Origin: Archegozetes longisetosus
Lineage: Eukaryota > Arthropoda > Arachnida > Sarcoptiformes > Trhypochthoniidae
Direction: 5' to 3'
Length of the DNA stretch: 64,000 nt
Assembly: GCA_018873245.2 (NCBI GenBank)
Contig: JAEMBT020000009.1
Location: forward strand, 18,321,337-18,385,336
Below, in pieces: positions 12,992 to 25,200 of this stretch. The first letter of the stretch is position 1. Every line of letters starts with the position of its first letter. A program made the position numbers and the translations under genes. Below the pieces are notes generated by a model, which saw only the letters and a program-made list of their open reading frames with translations, was not told where the DNA came from and searched no databases.

Positions 12992-14775
12992 ATGAAAAAC
13001 AGTTTTATTAAGGCGATTTCATTGATTTTGTTATTCATTAGTTCTGGCTATGCAGCTGAGGTAAATGCTATATTTATTCAAATTAATTAAGGAGGCTTTG
13101 AATTAACTGCTGTATTATCTGTAGAAACTATCTCGGTATAATGTGGATCCGAGTGAGACATCAGTCTCTGGCTTATCCTCGGGTGCATTCTTTGCTACTC
13201 AGGTGCAAGTGGCAATTTCATCTCTATAAAAGGAGCGGGAATAGTAGCGGGCGGTCCGTATGACTGTGCCGCACAAATGAGTTACACAAGCTGTATGTAC
13301 ATGAGCACTCCATCTGTTACTACATCCATTTCAAACACAAGGAGTTGGAGCGGCAATAAAATAGATGATATAAAGAATCTTTCAAACAAAAGGTTTATAT
13401 GATTTCTGGCACTTCGGACACAACGGTTGCCACTTCTGTGATGAATCAGTTATATAAATACTACGTGACTGACAGCCAATTCATTCCGAATGGTAATGTT
13501 GTTTTTAAAAAGGATTTGGCATCAGCACATACTTTTCCAACTGATTTTGATAGTGCTGGTAACAATGCCTGCTCATCTGCAAGCAGTCCCTATGTAAGTA
13601 ACTGTAAATTTGATGGTGCAGGAGCTATTCTTAAACATATTTACGGTCATTTGAATCCAAGAAATGATGGGACTCTCAGTGGAAAGTTTATTGAATTCGA
13701 TCAATCAGAGTTTATTGCAAATTCAAGAAGTTATGGAATGGACGACACAGCTTGGGTTTATGTACCTAAAAGTTGTGCCGATGGACAAACTTGTAAATTG
13801 CACATTGCATATCACGGATGTTTGCAGTATTACGAAAAAATTGGCGATAAGTTTATCAAAAATACAGGATATACTCGTTGGGCCGATACCAATAATATCA
13901 TAGTTTTGTTCCCACAAGCAGTGGCCACAAGTACAATGAATTTGGGATCTAGAATGGCATTGCCTAATATGAATGGCTGTTGGGATTGGGTTGGGTGGTA
14001 TGGAAATGATTTCGATGTTAAAAGTGGCAAACAATTGACTGCTATGAAAAAAATGATTGATCACATAACAAGTGGTTTCAATCCGATCGCCGCTCCGACA
14101 GGACTTGCAGTCACTAAAACTACAGACAATTCAGTTTCTCTTTCGTGGAACAAAGTTTCAGATGCGAGCGGCTACAATGTCTACAGAGATGGTGATAAAG
14201 CCAATAGTGAAATAATAAGCGGCACAAGTTATACAGACAATCACTTGACTTCTGGAACAACGTATACATTCACTGTAAAAGCTGTTGCTTCATCGGGCAC
14301 TGAGAGTGGAGCTTCAAATTCAGTCAGTGCAAAAACAACAGGCGAACCACCAGCTATACCGATACCGAGTGGTTTAACAGTTACTGATGTAACCTCTCAT
14401 TCCATTACTTTGAAATGGAATGCAGTTTCAGGTGTGAGCAAATTCAATGTCTATCGTAACGGACACAAAGTGACAGATGTTAGCGTCACATCGTATACAG
14501 ATTCAGGTTTGAATCCATCAACGGATTATAAATATCAAATCTCATCAGTAAAAGATTCAAATGAGAGTCAAAAATCTGTCGAAGTGAAGGCTACAACACT
14601 TAATGAGAAGGTGTGCTTCACTGATAATAACTATAATCATGTAAGCGCTGGAAGAGCTCATGTATCAGGTGGTTATGCGTTAGCTAATGGTTCCAATCAA
14701 AATATGGGACTCTATAATGTGTTTTACACGACAAAACTTTGTAAAATCAGAGACAACTACTATGAAATCGAATAA
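12992..14775 (+). CDS. Secreted PHB-depolymerase-like esterase with two FN3 domains (frameshifted)
   Basis: Predicted alpha/beta-hydrolase that cleaves short polyhydroxyalkanoate or related esters outside the cell. Exon 1 (12992-13060) encodes a 23-residue signal peptide. A 64-base GT-AG intron follows, then exon 2 from 13125. Visible: lipase box GLSSGA with the catalytic Ser; GAGIVAGGPYDC; IYGHLNPR; oxyanion YHGC; NGCWDW...D; two fibronectin type III domains (about 14085-14340 and 14350-14600); and a Cys-containing tail with VSAGRAHVSGGYALANGS as in bacterial family members. Two single-base deletions disrupt it: near 13220-13230 (a TAA follows ISSL) and at the A-run near 13391. From 13399 the frame is open to the TAA at 14773. 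These may be assembly errors at homopolymers or real decay. The architecture is bacterial-like, so horizontal acquisition with later gain of an intron is likely (inference). Confidence 0.85.
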
Positions 14776-14788
14776 TTAGTTTTGGTTC

Positions 14789-14794
14789 AATAAA
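14789..14794 (+). promoter_or_regulatory. Polyadenylation signal of the esterase gene
   Basis: AATAAA 14 bases after the stop codon. Its presence, with the intron, argues that the gene is part of the host genome and not a bacterial contaminant. Confidence 0.6.
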
Positions 14795-15537
14795 AAACTC
14801 AAATATAATTAAGTGCATAAAAAATATTTTGTCAGATATATTGTTAAAATGAAAAGCTAAATAAGTTGAATCCGGTAAATTGAAGGCCTATAATCTGTTA
14901 TCAGTTACAAACATAACAAATAAACCGTTTTGTATAAGCTAATCACTAAAGCGTATTAATAGTGAATGGTATGCTAATTGCTAAAAGCGCTAAAAATTAC
15001 ATTTTGTCTAATTAATGAATGCGTGTTCAACAGATTCATGTAAATCTAGTCTGATAACTAATCTGTAGATTGAATTGGCTGAATAGAATTGAATTCATTT
15101 TCAGCTTCAATTTAGTTTGCTCATTAAATAATTAAAGTAAAACTTAATTGCTAATTTAATGTTATGCCTGTATTTTAAGTATGTTTCTTCAAAATTGTTT
15201 TGCATAGAATAGATCATTAGAAGTGATCAGATCATTTTGATAGCTCCATGTATTGAAGATGACATGAGAATATAGAACTAAATCATCAAATGTAGTTTGG
15301 ATCAATAGAGCAGTAATAACTAAGCAAAGTAGTTCGCACTTATTACTAAAGTTTAAATGGAACATACTGTAAAAGTTCGAATAAATCGTTAATACTTTAT
15401 AGATGTTCTCTGACTAAATAACGTAAAATAAAACATTTTCAGTGTTTCACTTAAGAAATGAGTTCAACTAAATTGGTCCATCAACTTGACTCAAAGCTCC
15501 TAAGTGGGTGTTTCTGTGTCCAAAAAAATTCGATATA

Positions 15538-16018
15538 CAGATTGTCCAAAATACAACTAAACTCAAATTTTGAGTTCAATTTTTCTTTAATATTACGCAT
15601 CGATTAGATGCAGCTATGAATCAAGTTTGAAATGAGTAAAAGAAAAGTCAACTTTTTAATCATAATGTTTGAAATAAAAACAAAAGTAGTATTTAAAATG
15701 GTTTTCTCAATAAAGCAAAGAGTTTTTATTTACAAAAATTGTTTGTCAAATAAGTCTTGTGATTGAACTAGAGAAGAACTTGCTGATAAATTTGGTAAAA
15801 AGGATCAACAAGTGCGACTATAATCGACATTAATAAGCATATGTTGTGGAGAACATTTCTAAACACTATTTTTGTAAACTACATTAGATCAATAAAAGTT
15901 GATTTTGATAGATCAAGTTTTCAGTATATGAGTAATTAGTATTACTTGAGATTAAAATGTCAAATTGTAAAAGTCTTTAACTGCTTTATCTGAGTTTAGT
16001 TTTATTTTGGACAATCTG
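15538..16018. repeat. Tc1/mariner-type MITE, 481 bp
   Basis: Inverted termini of about 28 bp starting CAGATTGTCCAAAATA and reading on to AACTAAACTCA, flanked by TA on both sides (15536-37, 16019-20). Internal sequence (TTTAATATTACGC... GAATCAAGTTTGAAAT...) is homologous to the element at 40229-40842. No transposase frame. Confidence 0.8.
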
Positions 16019-16613
16019 TACAATCCCAATATAATACACTAATTTACTAATCTGTTTACTTTATTGACCAGAAGTTTAAGAGCTATATCTTAGACCTTTC
16101 TCTATATTGGAGACGATTCGAACCTTGCGCTCAATTATTTTGATACCTAATACAAATGATTTTAGTAGTGATATATTGTGCGCTTAAAAACTACATACAG
16201 TAGAAAATGTTTGAGTCAATATACTAGCTTAAAGCGTGACTTAGCATTTAAAAGATACTTCATATCAATTTATGCTTTACTAACAATAATCACGCGATAC
16301 AGTACACTACGAACAGTCATTGTCTGTTACGAAACTCTACTTAAGAGATCTGTGGCAAATATTCAACGTTTCGCCATATTCGCCGTTATGTTTTGTTTTT
16401 AAATTTGTTAATCTTTTCATATAAGATGAAGTTTGGCTTTGACGCAAATTGGCCCAAACAAAAAATTAGTCATACTATCAATTCGACAAGTATTTTCAAT
16501 TTGACAACTCTACTAATAAATGATAATAATTTAGATTTAGATTAACTTTTAAGAAGCAACTTTCAATCATTTATTTAACTTTTTAAGTATCTCAATTTTT
16601 ATTTCAATTTTAG
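16019..16613. other. Spacer upstream of CDC50 exon
   Basis: Probably holds the promoter and the missing first coding exon of CDC50, or part of its intron. I could not pick an ATG exon ending in the required phase 1 before a convincing donor. Confidence 0.4.
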
Positions 16614-17930
16614 TTAAATCATTCAAACAGCAACAATTGCCCGCATGGCAGCCATTACTGACAGCTGGAACTGTTTTGCCATCATTCTTCTTGTTGGGCA
16701 TGGCATCGGTGGCCACTGGTGTGGGTCTTCTATTTCTATCATCTAGTGTTCAACAATTTGAGTTAGACTACACAAACTGTTTGCCATTGATTGGCACAAA
16801 GTCATGCGCGCAACTAATTCAAGATGATATAAACGTTCGGTGTAAGTGTTGGTACAAATTTGAATTAAGTCAAGACTTTTATGCGTCAGTTTATGTCTAT
16901 TATGTGTTAAATAATTATTATCAAAATCATCGCTTGTATGAGGGATCGATGGATGATTCGCAGTTGATCGGGAGTCTTCAAGCCTCGAGTGATTGCCTCC
17001 CATTTCAGTATAAGGTAATTAATGGACGACAAGTGCCAATAGTTCCGTGTGGTACGATTGCCAACAGTCTATTCAATGATACATTCAGGATATGGCACCA
17101 CGATCTCGTCAGTAATTTGGCACTTGAAGTGCCACTTCTTTTCACTGGAATCAGTTGGCCATCAGATCAATACAAGTTCAATAATCCACCAGGTACTCAA
17201 AAACCTGATTCATTCATATGATTGGTTTTGGCAATCGATGATGGTTATGAAACAAATTTTGTATTAATTTACATCGCTATTAGATAGCAAGTTGATATAA
17301 TATTTATTATTCAGGTTTGACACTAGAAGAAGCATACGCTAACTTCACAAACCCTCCGTTTTGGGGCAATCGCACGATTTGGCAGTTAGATCCTCATAAC
17401 CCTAATAATAATGGCCTCAAAAATGAGGCACTGATGGTATGGTTCAGAACTGCAGCTTTTCCGGAGTTTCGCAAACTTTATGCCAGAGTTAATCATCAAA
17501 TCGGAAGTTTATTCGCGAAATCATTACCAAAAGGACATTATTTTCTCGAAATAGACTACAGTATGAGACAAAATATAAATAAGGGAAGAGCTGTTTATCT
17601 TAATTGTTGTTATTCTATCTATGCAAATAAGATTACCCGGTTGTAGGTTTCAAGGGTTCAAAAAGCTTTATCATAAGTAATACTTCTTGGATTGGAGGCA
17701 AAAATTCATTTCTCGGCATCGCTTACATTGTCTTCGGTGCTCTACTAATAGTAACTGCATCTGTTTTGTTATTTATTTACAAAAGATATGGAATGGAGTG
17801 AGTTATTAATTTCATTTTTAATTATTTTTTATGTGATGTTTTTATTTTTTTTTTTAGTTCTTTGACTAAGGTTTTGATAACAGAGAGAACGCCTTATTTT
17901 AGTAAACGAGAAAAAAGACACGTTCATTGA
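16614..17930 (+). CDS. CDC50: CDC50/TMEM30 P4-ATPase (flippase) beta subunit, first exon not located
   Basis: Partner subunit that folds, exports and activates P4-ATPase lipid flippases. Exons: 16614-17192, 17315-17560, 17647-17797, 17858-17930, with phases 1, 1, 2 at the junctions all matching. Seen: the family's opening motif KQQQLPAWQPLLTAGTVLP leading into TM1; ELDYTNC; paired ectodomain Cys (C...SC, RCKCWYKF, SSDC, VPCG); MYYxLxNxYQNHRxY-type block (YVYYVLNNYYQNHRLYEGS); PCGTIANSLFNDT with an N-glycosylation site; WPSDQYKFNNPP; DPHNPNNNGLKNEALMVWFRTAAFPEFRKLY; SWIGGKNSFLGIAYIVFG entering TM2; short basic tail. The last intron uses donor GTGAGT immediately before an alternative in-frame TGA (17799), so retention would shorten the tail by 23 residues. 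The exon starts with two bases of a split codon, so a short N-terminal exon lies upstream. AATAAA at 18112 may end the transcript. Confidence 0.95.
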
Positions 17931-18883
17931 GCGTTTTTTTCAATTATTTTTATGCATAACTTTGTTCAATGAAAGTTTTTCCTTTTATTTATATAATACT
18001 ATTTATGGATTTTATTTATTGTAATTGTAGTGAATGTTTTATCAAACATTTGAATCAATATTTATATGATCATAAACGGAATCTGAGTTATTTCATATTT
18101 GTCAAAAGTATAATAAATTTTCAATTTGTGATCAAAATTAAAGCGTTATAAAAGAATCGAATTTTATTTGAACGCAAGTTTGACATTCCATTAATATTAG
18201 ACTAAAGATTGTAAGGAGACTACAAGGAACGCATTTTATTACTAGCGAATAACTTGAACATTCATAGCTTTAACAGTTGATTTTTTATATTCCTTACAAA
18301 GTCGTAGATTTAAGTTTCGCGATTTTAAAGTGTATGTTGCATCCCTTTCTTTACTTTGCTTGTCATTTAAAGCTAAACGTCTAAAGTTTCAGATTTTCTG
18401 TCAATATGAATCCACAACTCGAACCTAATGACCAACATCAAAAACATCAACTTTAATAACTTAAGATTTAAGGTTTGAACAAAAAATTTTGAACATTCGC
18501 TAGAGGAAAATCTTGACAAATTCAGCACTAAAGTAGAGTTAAAACAAGTATTTACTTTTCTTAAGTTGTTCAACGCATAATAGCGTTACAAACTTTATCA
18601 GAACGGGTCGTTTGCAAGGCTAGACTCATAAACCACAAGTGAACTGGACTTTGTAAATTTAACGTATTCGTCTCTTACGATTTATTAAAAAAAACGCAAA
18701 ACTTCGTCAAGTTGTTCGTACGCGACAGTTAGACGTAAGTATCGAAGATAAAATGCATCTCCGTATAACTTACTCTTAATAGTTTAAATATAATTCATAA
18801 TCTTTTTCATTTATGATCAATTCAGGCTGTCTGAAAAATCAGAATTTGCCGTTTTTTATTAATATTATTCGCATCCGCTGGAT
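17931..18883. other. Spacer with no recognisable gene
   Basis: Downstream region of CDC50; AT-rich with no supported coding or RNA gene. Confidence 0.5.
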
Positions 18884-19843
18884 GAGCACTAGTGAATGGG
18901 ATAAGACTTCGAAATGACTAGCTTCAAAACGGTCAATTCGATAATGGCTAATTTGAGAAGAGCTAATCCTTGTTTTGATTCCCCTAATAACTGATTGTCA
19001 CAATGATTATCCCACTTTTTAAATTTCCAATAAAATAGAAAACAAAGCTTTTAATTTAATAATATTAAAAATTTAAATGAACAGAAGGTATGAAATATCA
19101 ATTTTAAAACCACTTTTCTTTTTAAAGACAAGTCTGAATGAAATTTTACAAAGTATCAAAACATTCCCTCAGTACTAATACATGAATATTTTTAAAAATC
19201 TGTGCTTGAGACTAAAGCACCAAAACCATTAAGACAAATGTACTGTACGTAAAGTTTTATTTCAGTTAGTTATTTAACTCTTAACTGATGGTAAAATAAT
19301 ATAGATCTCGAAAGGTCTTATCGCGAAAAGTTTTGAAAGTATAAAAACAAAAATAATATAACTTATGGGTGATTACTATATAACAGACTATGTAAGTGTT
19401 TATAGTGCAAACTTTCATTCATATCAAACTGTACTGAAGTCAAGCTAAACATTGATAAGATGTTAAAAGTTGAATCAGTTTCTAAACTTACTAATTTGGA
19501 TTGCCTTCAATTTAAAAGTAGTCTTCAATATTTATTATGATCTTAATATATATCTTAATCGTAAGACTCTTCAAAAAAAATATTCACATGTGCTTAACTG
19601 ATAAAATGAGATTAGTTTCTACTTTAAAACTATGAAACTTAGAATAACTTTTACTTTTTTTATATTGCATTGTGCTCTTTTATATCACTTTATACTATTA
19701 TTATTATAGTAATAGTAGTATTAGTTTATCATATTTAGTGTGTTTATTCTGGTAAAAGGGAGAAAATTAGCAAATAGAGACAGAAAAAAGGGTTTGGCTA
19801 ATATGAAATTAACCATTTTGAAATTGGTCACTTCGAAGTGCTC
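18884..19843. repeat. Long-TIR element (family also at 28 kb) carrying a nested MITE
   Basis: Outer ends are imperfect inverted repeats: left GAGCACT...ACTTCGAAATGACTAG...TCAAAACGGTCAATT, and right its complement (complement of right: GAGCACTTCGAAGTGACCAA, then TTTCAAAATGGTTAATT). The right inner part (AATAGAGACAGAAAAAAGGG) and internal parts (TTAACTGATAAAAT...) match the element at 28035-28600. Exact ends and target duplication are not resolved. Confidence 0.65.
19184..19585. repeat. GAAT-family MITE, copy 1 (nested), 402 bp
   Basis: Termini GAATATTTTT... / ...AAAAATATTC with a 4-bp target duplication ACAT (19180-83, 19586-89). The related 28-kb element has the uninterrupted site (ACTAATAGATGTGGTTAACTG near 28269-28289), confirming the insertion points. 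Shares internal sequence (CATTCATATCAA, CTGTACTG-A/G-AGTCAAGC) with the copy at 57146-57566. Confidence 0.85.
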
Positions 19844-20297
19844 CCGTGAACAGCATCAGTAATGAAGTTCTTGACTGATTAAATTCAAGGCTATCATGAT
19901 TTATGAGTTTTAGATTTCAATCGTTTCGATTGCTTAAAAACAAGTTTTCATTTCAATTTGAAGCTTACTTTTAAAAGTTATATTAATAGTATATAATAAT
20001 TATATAAACGAGAAAAGTTTTACCGACTTATCGTTCTATTGACACTATTTCTAAATTTGACTATTCCATTTAGAATAACAGATTGATTTTATTTACTCTA
20101 ATATCTATCATAATTTTGACATTTCCAATCAAAGGATCGAACCGATTTTCTTAAATTTTTTATTTTGACTTAACTATTACAAATATCTATCTTCTAAAAA
20201 TTGGTTCAATCAAAGGCTTAAATGATTTGCCTTTGTTTTCAGACAACTTTCAGGTTTTCAAATTAGTATTGCTATGAATGTTAATACGAGTAAAGTA

Positions 20298-20557
20298 CAC
20301 TGTTTCGCGACTATAGCCTGCGGGTCATATTAAAAAAAGTTTAATTTCTCAACTTTAGTTATACGGGCTTTATATTTAGTTATATAAAATTAAAAAATTA
20401 ATGTATTTATAATGTTTTATTAACATTCGTAATTTTATAGACATATTCTAACACATTAGTAAAGTTTGAGAATCACTTGTGCGAGAAGTGCGGGTAACAA
20501 TGTGAAGTTCGGGCTATACATGGGGTGCGGGCTATAGTCGCGAGAATAGGGTAGCTG
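20298..20557. repeat. Tc1/mariner (pogo/Tigger-like) MITE, 260 bp
   Basis: Inverted ends CACTGTTTCGCGACTATAGC and CAGCTACCC...CGCGACTATAGC, flanked by TA (20296-97, 20558-59). GC-richer ends stand out from the AT-rich surroundings. No coding capacity. Confidence 0.75.
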
Positions 20558-21103
20558 TATTATTGCTTTTTGCATTTAATCAGTTTTCTTCATCTCGCTG
20601 ACAAATCATTGATTCTGCAATATTTCATAAAAACACTTTCTGTAAAATATGAACAGGAATGCGCCAAAACCTAGATCCAGTCATTTATTTGTCACATTCT
20701 TACAGACTATTTGATGGTATTACGTAAATTGCATAACTTAATGTTTTTAAGTTAAATTTATTAGTTTGTCAAACTTAAGGCTTGTTCAGGTGGTCTGTCT
20801 CGAAAATACCTATGCATCACTTATGACTTGAGCCTGATATTTCATAATAACCATCTATATTCGTCCATTTTTCGTATATCCAGTATCTTCTGACAATCTT
20901 TACAGTATTGAAGATGCAAGTGGTCTGTTAAGAACAGTAATAAATTATTTGAGAACTTAATTAATTTGTTTTCAAAGTTCTTTCTGGCGAAATATTCAAT
21001 TTGCAGGACTAAGCAATGCTTCAAAGCGCACTTAGATTGAAACATGATGCAAGCTAGACTTTAATCAAACTGAAAGTTAATAGTCGTTATTTACGAGTTG
21101 TAC

Positions 21104-21487
21104 TAGTGATGAGCATAAGCTAGCTTCGAGCTGCGCTGCTTTTCCAGCCTGAAGTGAAGCTCAACTTAAGCACAAAGAATTATTTTTCAACTTAAATACA
21201 TACACTTATAAGTGAAAATGCTTTTCTAGTATTATCTCATTTTGACTGCTTTTCTGAGCCGTGATATATTATAATTTACGTTAAGTGTAGTAAGTTTCTG
21301 ATCAGAATTAATGTGCTTCACTTAAAAGCTTTGATTCATTTAAAATGAATACATATTCAATTTAAGACCATTATTTATTCATTATCCTTACGATAAACTC
21401 AGGCTCAGCTCAGCTCAACAGAATCCGAGCCACTGAGCTTTAAGCTCGAACTTAAAGCTGAAGATTTCGAGCTTTTGCTCATCCTTG
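21104..21487. repeat. hAT-type nonautonomous element, about 384 bp
   Basis: Ends TAGTGATGAGCATAAGC and, on the other strand, CAAGGATGAGCAAAAGC, both fitting the hAT terminal pattern YARNG. Many subterminal AGCTCGA/GAGCT repeats on both sides (21120-21180 and 21400-21480). The 8-bp target duplication is not clear (AGTTGTAC versus GTTGAAAC), so the copy is old or the ends are off by a few bases. Confidence 0.55.
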
Positions 21488-22280
21488 GTTGAAACTGTTG
21501 AGTCTCGAGCACTCGATCGAAACTCTTGATTTGAATAAGTCATCTCTAACAATATCAAATTTTCATTAGATATTGTGCGCAGTGATGTATAACTATAAAT
21601 ATTATATTATACTTGATTATCTCAGTATTTGTTTGTTTTGAAATGAAAAACTAGATAAGTTGATTTTTCTAAGTTCAAATTCCTTTCGAAAATCAAAAGT
21701 ATTTTTAACCAAAACATTTATTAAAAATTGTGTTTTACCGCTTTCTATACGCAAGTACAAAAGCTAAACACAAATTTAAGGATAATCTTTGCAACTGACT
21801 AAGTTATGAGAACTTAAATTCAAAATTGGTAGAATGAATAGCATTGAAGGGGCTCTCAATCTCGACTCGTTTGGGTGACGCTACCATCACTTTACTATTA
21901 CTACAGTGTAAACTGAGTAATAGGTATTCATATTTCAAATTTAGTATCACGCATACAGCGAATCAGTTCAAAAGTATTTTTCGTGATTTGATTACTAGAT
22001 ACACAATCCTTTATACTTAATCAGATTTATAAATGCTTAAAGATATAAAGCTCATCATATATATTGACAACCGTGTAATACATGCCTTTAAGTGCAGTCA
22101 ATTCAATAATTTTAGTTTAAAAAAGTTGACCACAAGTGACCACGAAATTGAACAAATAAGTTAAAATTGATTGCCATAAAACTTGTAAATGAAGTGTTAC
22201 TAAAGTGAATTTTTATTAATGATCTAAATAAGTATTTTGACAAAATTGAACCAATTTCAAATAAGTGAAATAGTATTGAA
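21488..22280. other. Upstream region of the insulin-receptor-like gene
   Basis: Should hold the promoter and 5' untranslated region. No specific element can be supported. Confidence 0.4.
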
Positions 22281-25200
22281 ATGAACATTTTCATAATAAT
22301 CAGTGTTTGTCTGTGTATATTATGCGCATTGTTCAAAACAAATCATGGAATTGGTTTGTATTCATTTGATTACATTCAAAATATTGATCTATTTTTTTCA
22401 ATAAATCCTTATTAACTTAATAGATAGTGATAATAATTAAGACTAAACTCAGTATTTTCATATTTAGTGTGCAACAATACTGACATTCGTAACAGTTTTA
22501 AAGACTTACACAAACTTAACAATTGTACGGAAGTTAACGGATTCGTTAGGATAGTATTGATAGAAGAACGAACTGACAGTGGACTCATAAACGTATCATT
22601 TCCACATTTGACCGAAATCTTTGACTATTTATTAATATATCGTGTTTCCAAATTGAGATCATTGGAAAGACTGTTTCCAAACTTGAAATACATCCGCGGA
22701 CGTAAATTATTTCATAGCTACTCACTTGTTATAAACGATTTGCCAGATTTAGAAAGAATCGGACTCAATCAAATAGAGTACATCAGAGGAGGCGTCAGAA
22801 TTGAGGGCAACCCAAAGCTGTGCTTTGCTACAACTAATGACTATAAGTTGATCTCTAAGGCTATCAAACCAAGTGAGTTTTAATCTTTAGCTGGTTAGAT
22901 ATCAGATAGGTAACTTCAGGTCTCATCACACTCATTGGTTCCTCTGTCCTCAAGAGTCGCGCATGTATAAGTTCTGATAAGTTAGTCATGGTTTTCGGGG
23001 TATTCCACTTTATATTCTGTGCATTTAAAAATAAGCTTAAGACTGCGTTTGCATTTTTACTTATACCACATCTCGAATTCGATGAATTCGTTATACACGT
23101 GTATTTGGACCTCAATGCAAGTACGAAAAATTGTCTGTCGGACTCCACTAATTATTGGAATTCATATTGAATTATCCATCCAAATAAGCTTAGGTGTGTG
23201 TGTGACGAACCTAAACGTACACAAATTATACTTTAGGTCGATTAGTGACTTAACGTATCCTTAAGTTAATTATCATCTAACAGTCTGACAGTATTTTTGA
23301 TTACCTTAATATCAGTGGAGAACATAAAATGGAATATCTTGAAAGCCGCCAACTAATTTTCATGAATACCTATTTACACGTGACCCTTCAGATCTAATCT
23401 TATGTCTAACTGCTGTTACTTTGAATTAAGAATGCATCAATTTTAGAAAATTTAAACAATGAGCTAATACTAATTTTCTATCTCTGTCCAAAGATTCCTC
23501 GAATTCGCTGAGTAGACAAAAATCATCTTCAACTAGTTCTAATATTACTGTGAGACCGCTGTCAGACTCAAGTGTATCGATAGAATGGAACCCAACCCAA
23601 AAATATAGTGTTGAAAACACCACAACTTACTATACAATAAGCGTCATTCAAATAGAAGATATCACTAATCTGATTGATCAACAAAACTATTGCAATAATT
23701 CATTTGTGGCTAAATATAATCCAAATAGTAGCATTTGTCGAAATCAAAATAAAGCGCAGAATCTTGTCTTAAGTTATGTTGAACTGGATTTTGTAAACGA
23801 AGATGAATTTTTAAATAGATTAATCGATGATATTTATATTAAAAGAGGACAGGAAAACAATCTTGTAAACGGGTGAGGAAAACATGATCGAATTCAGTTT
23901 GATGGATTGTCTCAAACTCATAAATTTTACTTTCAATAACTTTCAATCAAATTGTTCGTGAAATTAAACTAACTAATTATCCTATAATTTATAAGTATTG
24001 AACCAAAAGTTCATCAAATTCGGCAAAGTTATCAACTGCACATCAGATGATAAGAAGTTACGACTATAGAGTTGAAGCCAATAAAAGAAGGGCCAATTTA
24101 ACAACTCTGGCACATTTCACGTCTTATTTTATCAAAATTAGTAGATGTAAGGATTTTTCAGTCTTGTCAGGAGTCAAGAAGAATCGTGCGGCTCAATGTG
24201 ATCTTATTGGCATCAAAAAGACTAAGACTTTTAGAAATAGTGAGTCACTTGAACATTTTCTAAACTAGAAAACTAATATTTCTTGTATCACTAATTCTCT
24301 CTTCATCCAAAGCAACTGCCGATAATATCGACGAATCTTCGATCAGGTATTCGTTTGATAATAACAGTGTCTTGATTGAATGGAAAGAACCTAAACGTCC
24401 GAATGGATTCATTGTTTCATATAATATCGAATATCAAGAGCTCTTAAATGTAAGTATAGAATCAGAGTATCTAATCTGTGCTTGCTAAACGTCAGATCTA
24501 TTTGATTTAGAAAACAGTTTTTCGTTTCTGTATCAATCGACTCGAATATCTTGAAAACAATAAAAGTTATCGAATATATAATTTGACGTGTTCCGTGAGA
24601 CATTCCTTCAGGTTGAGAGCTAATTCAATCGCAGGTTCAGGGAGTTGGACCAATTATTTCAATTTTACAGTTCCGCCATCGGGTCAGTTCTCACATATAG
24701 CCATATCATTCAGACGTTTGAACTCTTATTTTGCCTTAGGTGATCATGAAAATGACTTTCTAGAGACACCAGTTGGTGAAAATTATGACAAAATGCTTTA
24801 CTTGACAATACTCTTGACTTTAATTAGTAGTGTATTCGTCTTAATAGCATTTTTATGTTATTTGAAATTTCCGTCAAAAGAAGGAGGTTTTATGGATGTC
24901 ATATCAATGAACCCTGAATATAAGAATTTTATTGGTTTGTCTTTTCATTTATTTGTTGAATCACTTTTAATCTACTAGTATATCTTTGTTCCAGTTGATC
25001 CTGAATGGGAAATCGATAGGTCCTTTATTAGGCTCATAAAAATTTTAGGGATAGGAGCTTTTGGTCGTGTTTACGCCGGAGAACTGAAGGTCAACAATCA
25101 GATAACGAGATGTGCGGTCAAGACTTTGAATCCAGATGCGCGCTCAGCAGAACGCGAAAACTTTCTCAAAGAAGCCAATATCATGAAGTATTTGTTTGAT

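Noticed and set aside
13664-14064. Other-frame and opposite-strand open stretches in the esterase gene
   Set aside because: Shadows of the catalytic-domain frame, which has clear family motifs.
16178-16402. 74-codon open stretch upstream of CDC50
   Set aside because: Low-complexity composition, no motif, and it does not supply a phase-1 donor leading to exon 16614.
21104-21487. AGCTC-rich clusters as possible transcription-factor sites for InR
   Set aside because: They are mirrored at both ends of an element with hAT-like termini, so transposon subterminal repeats explain them better.
23019-23264. Open stretches inside InR intron 2 considered as possible Cys-rich/L2 exons
   Set aside because: They have few cysteines, no L-domain pattern and no splice borders with the right phase.
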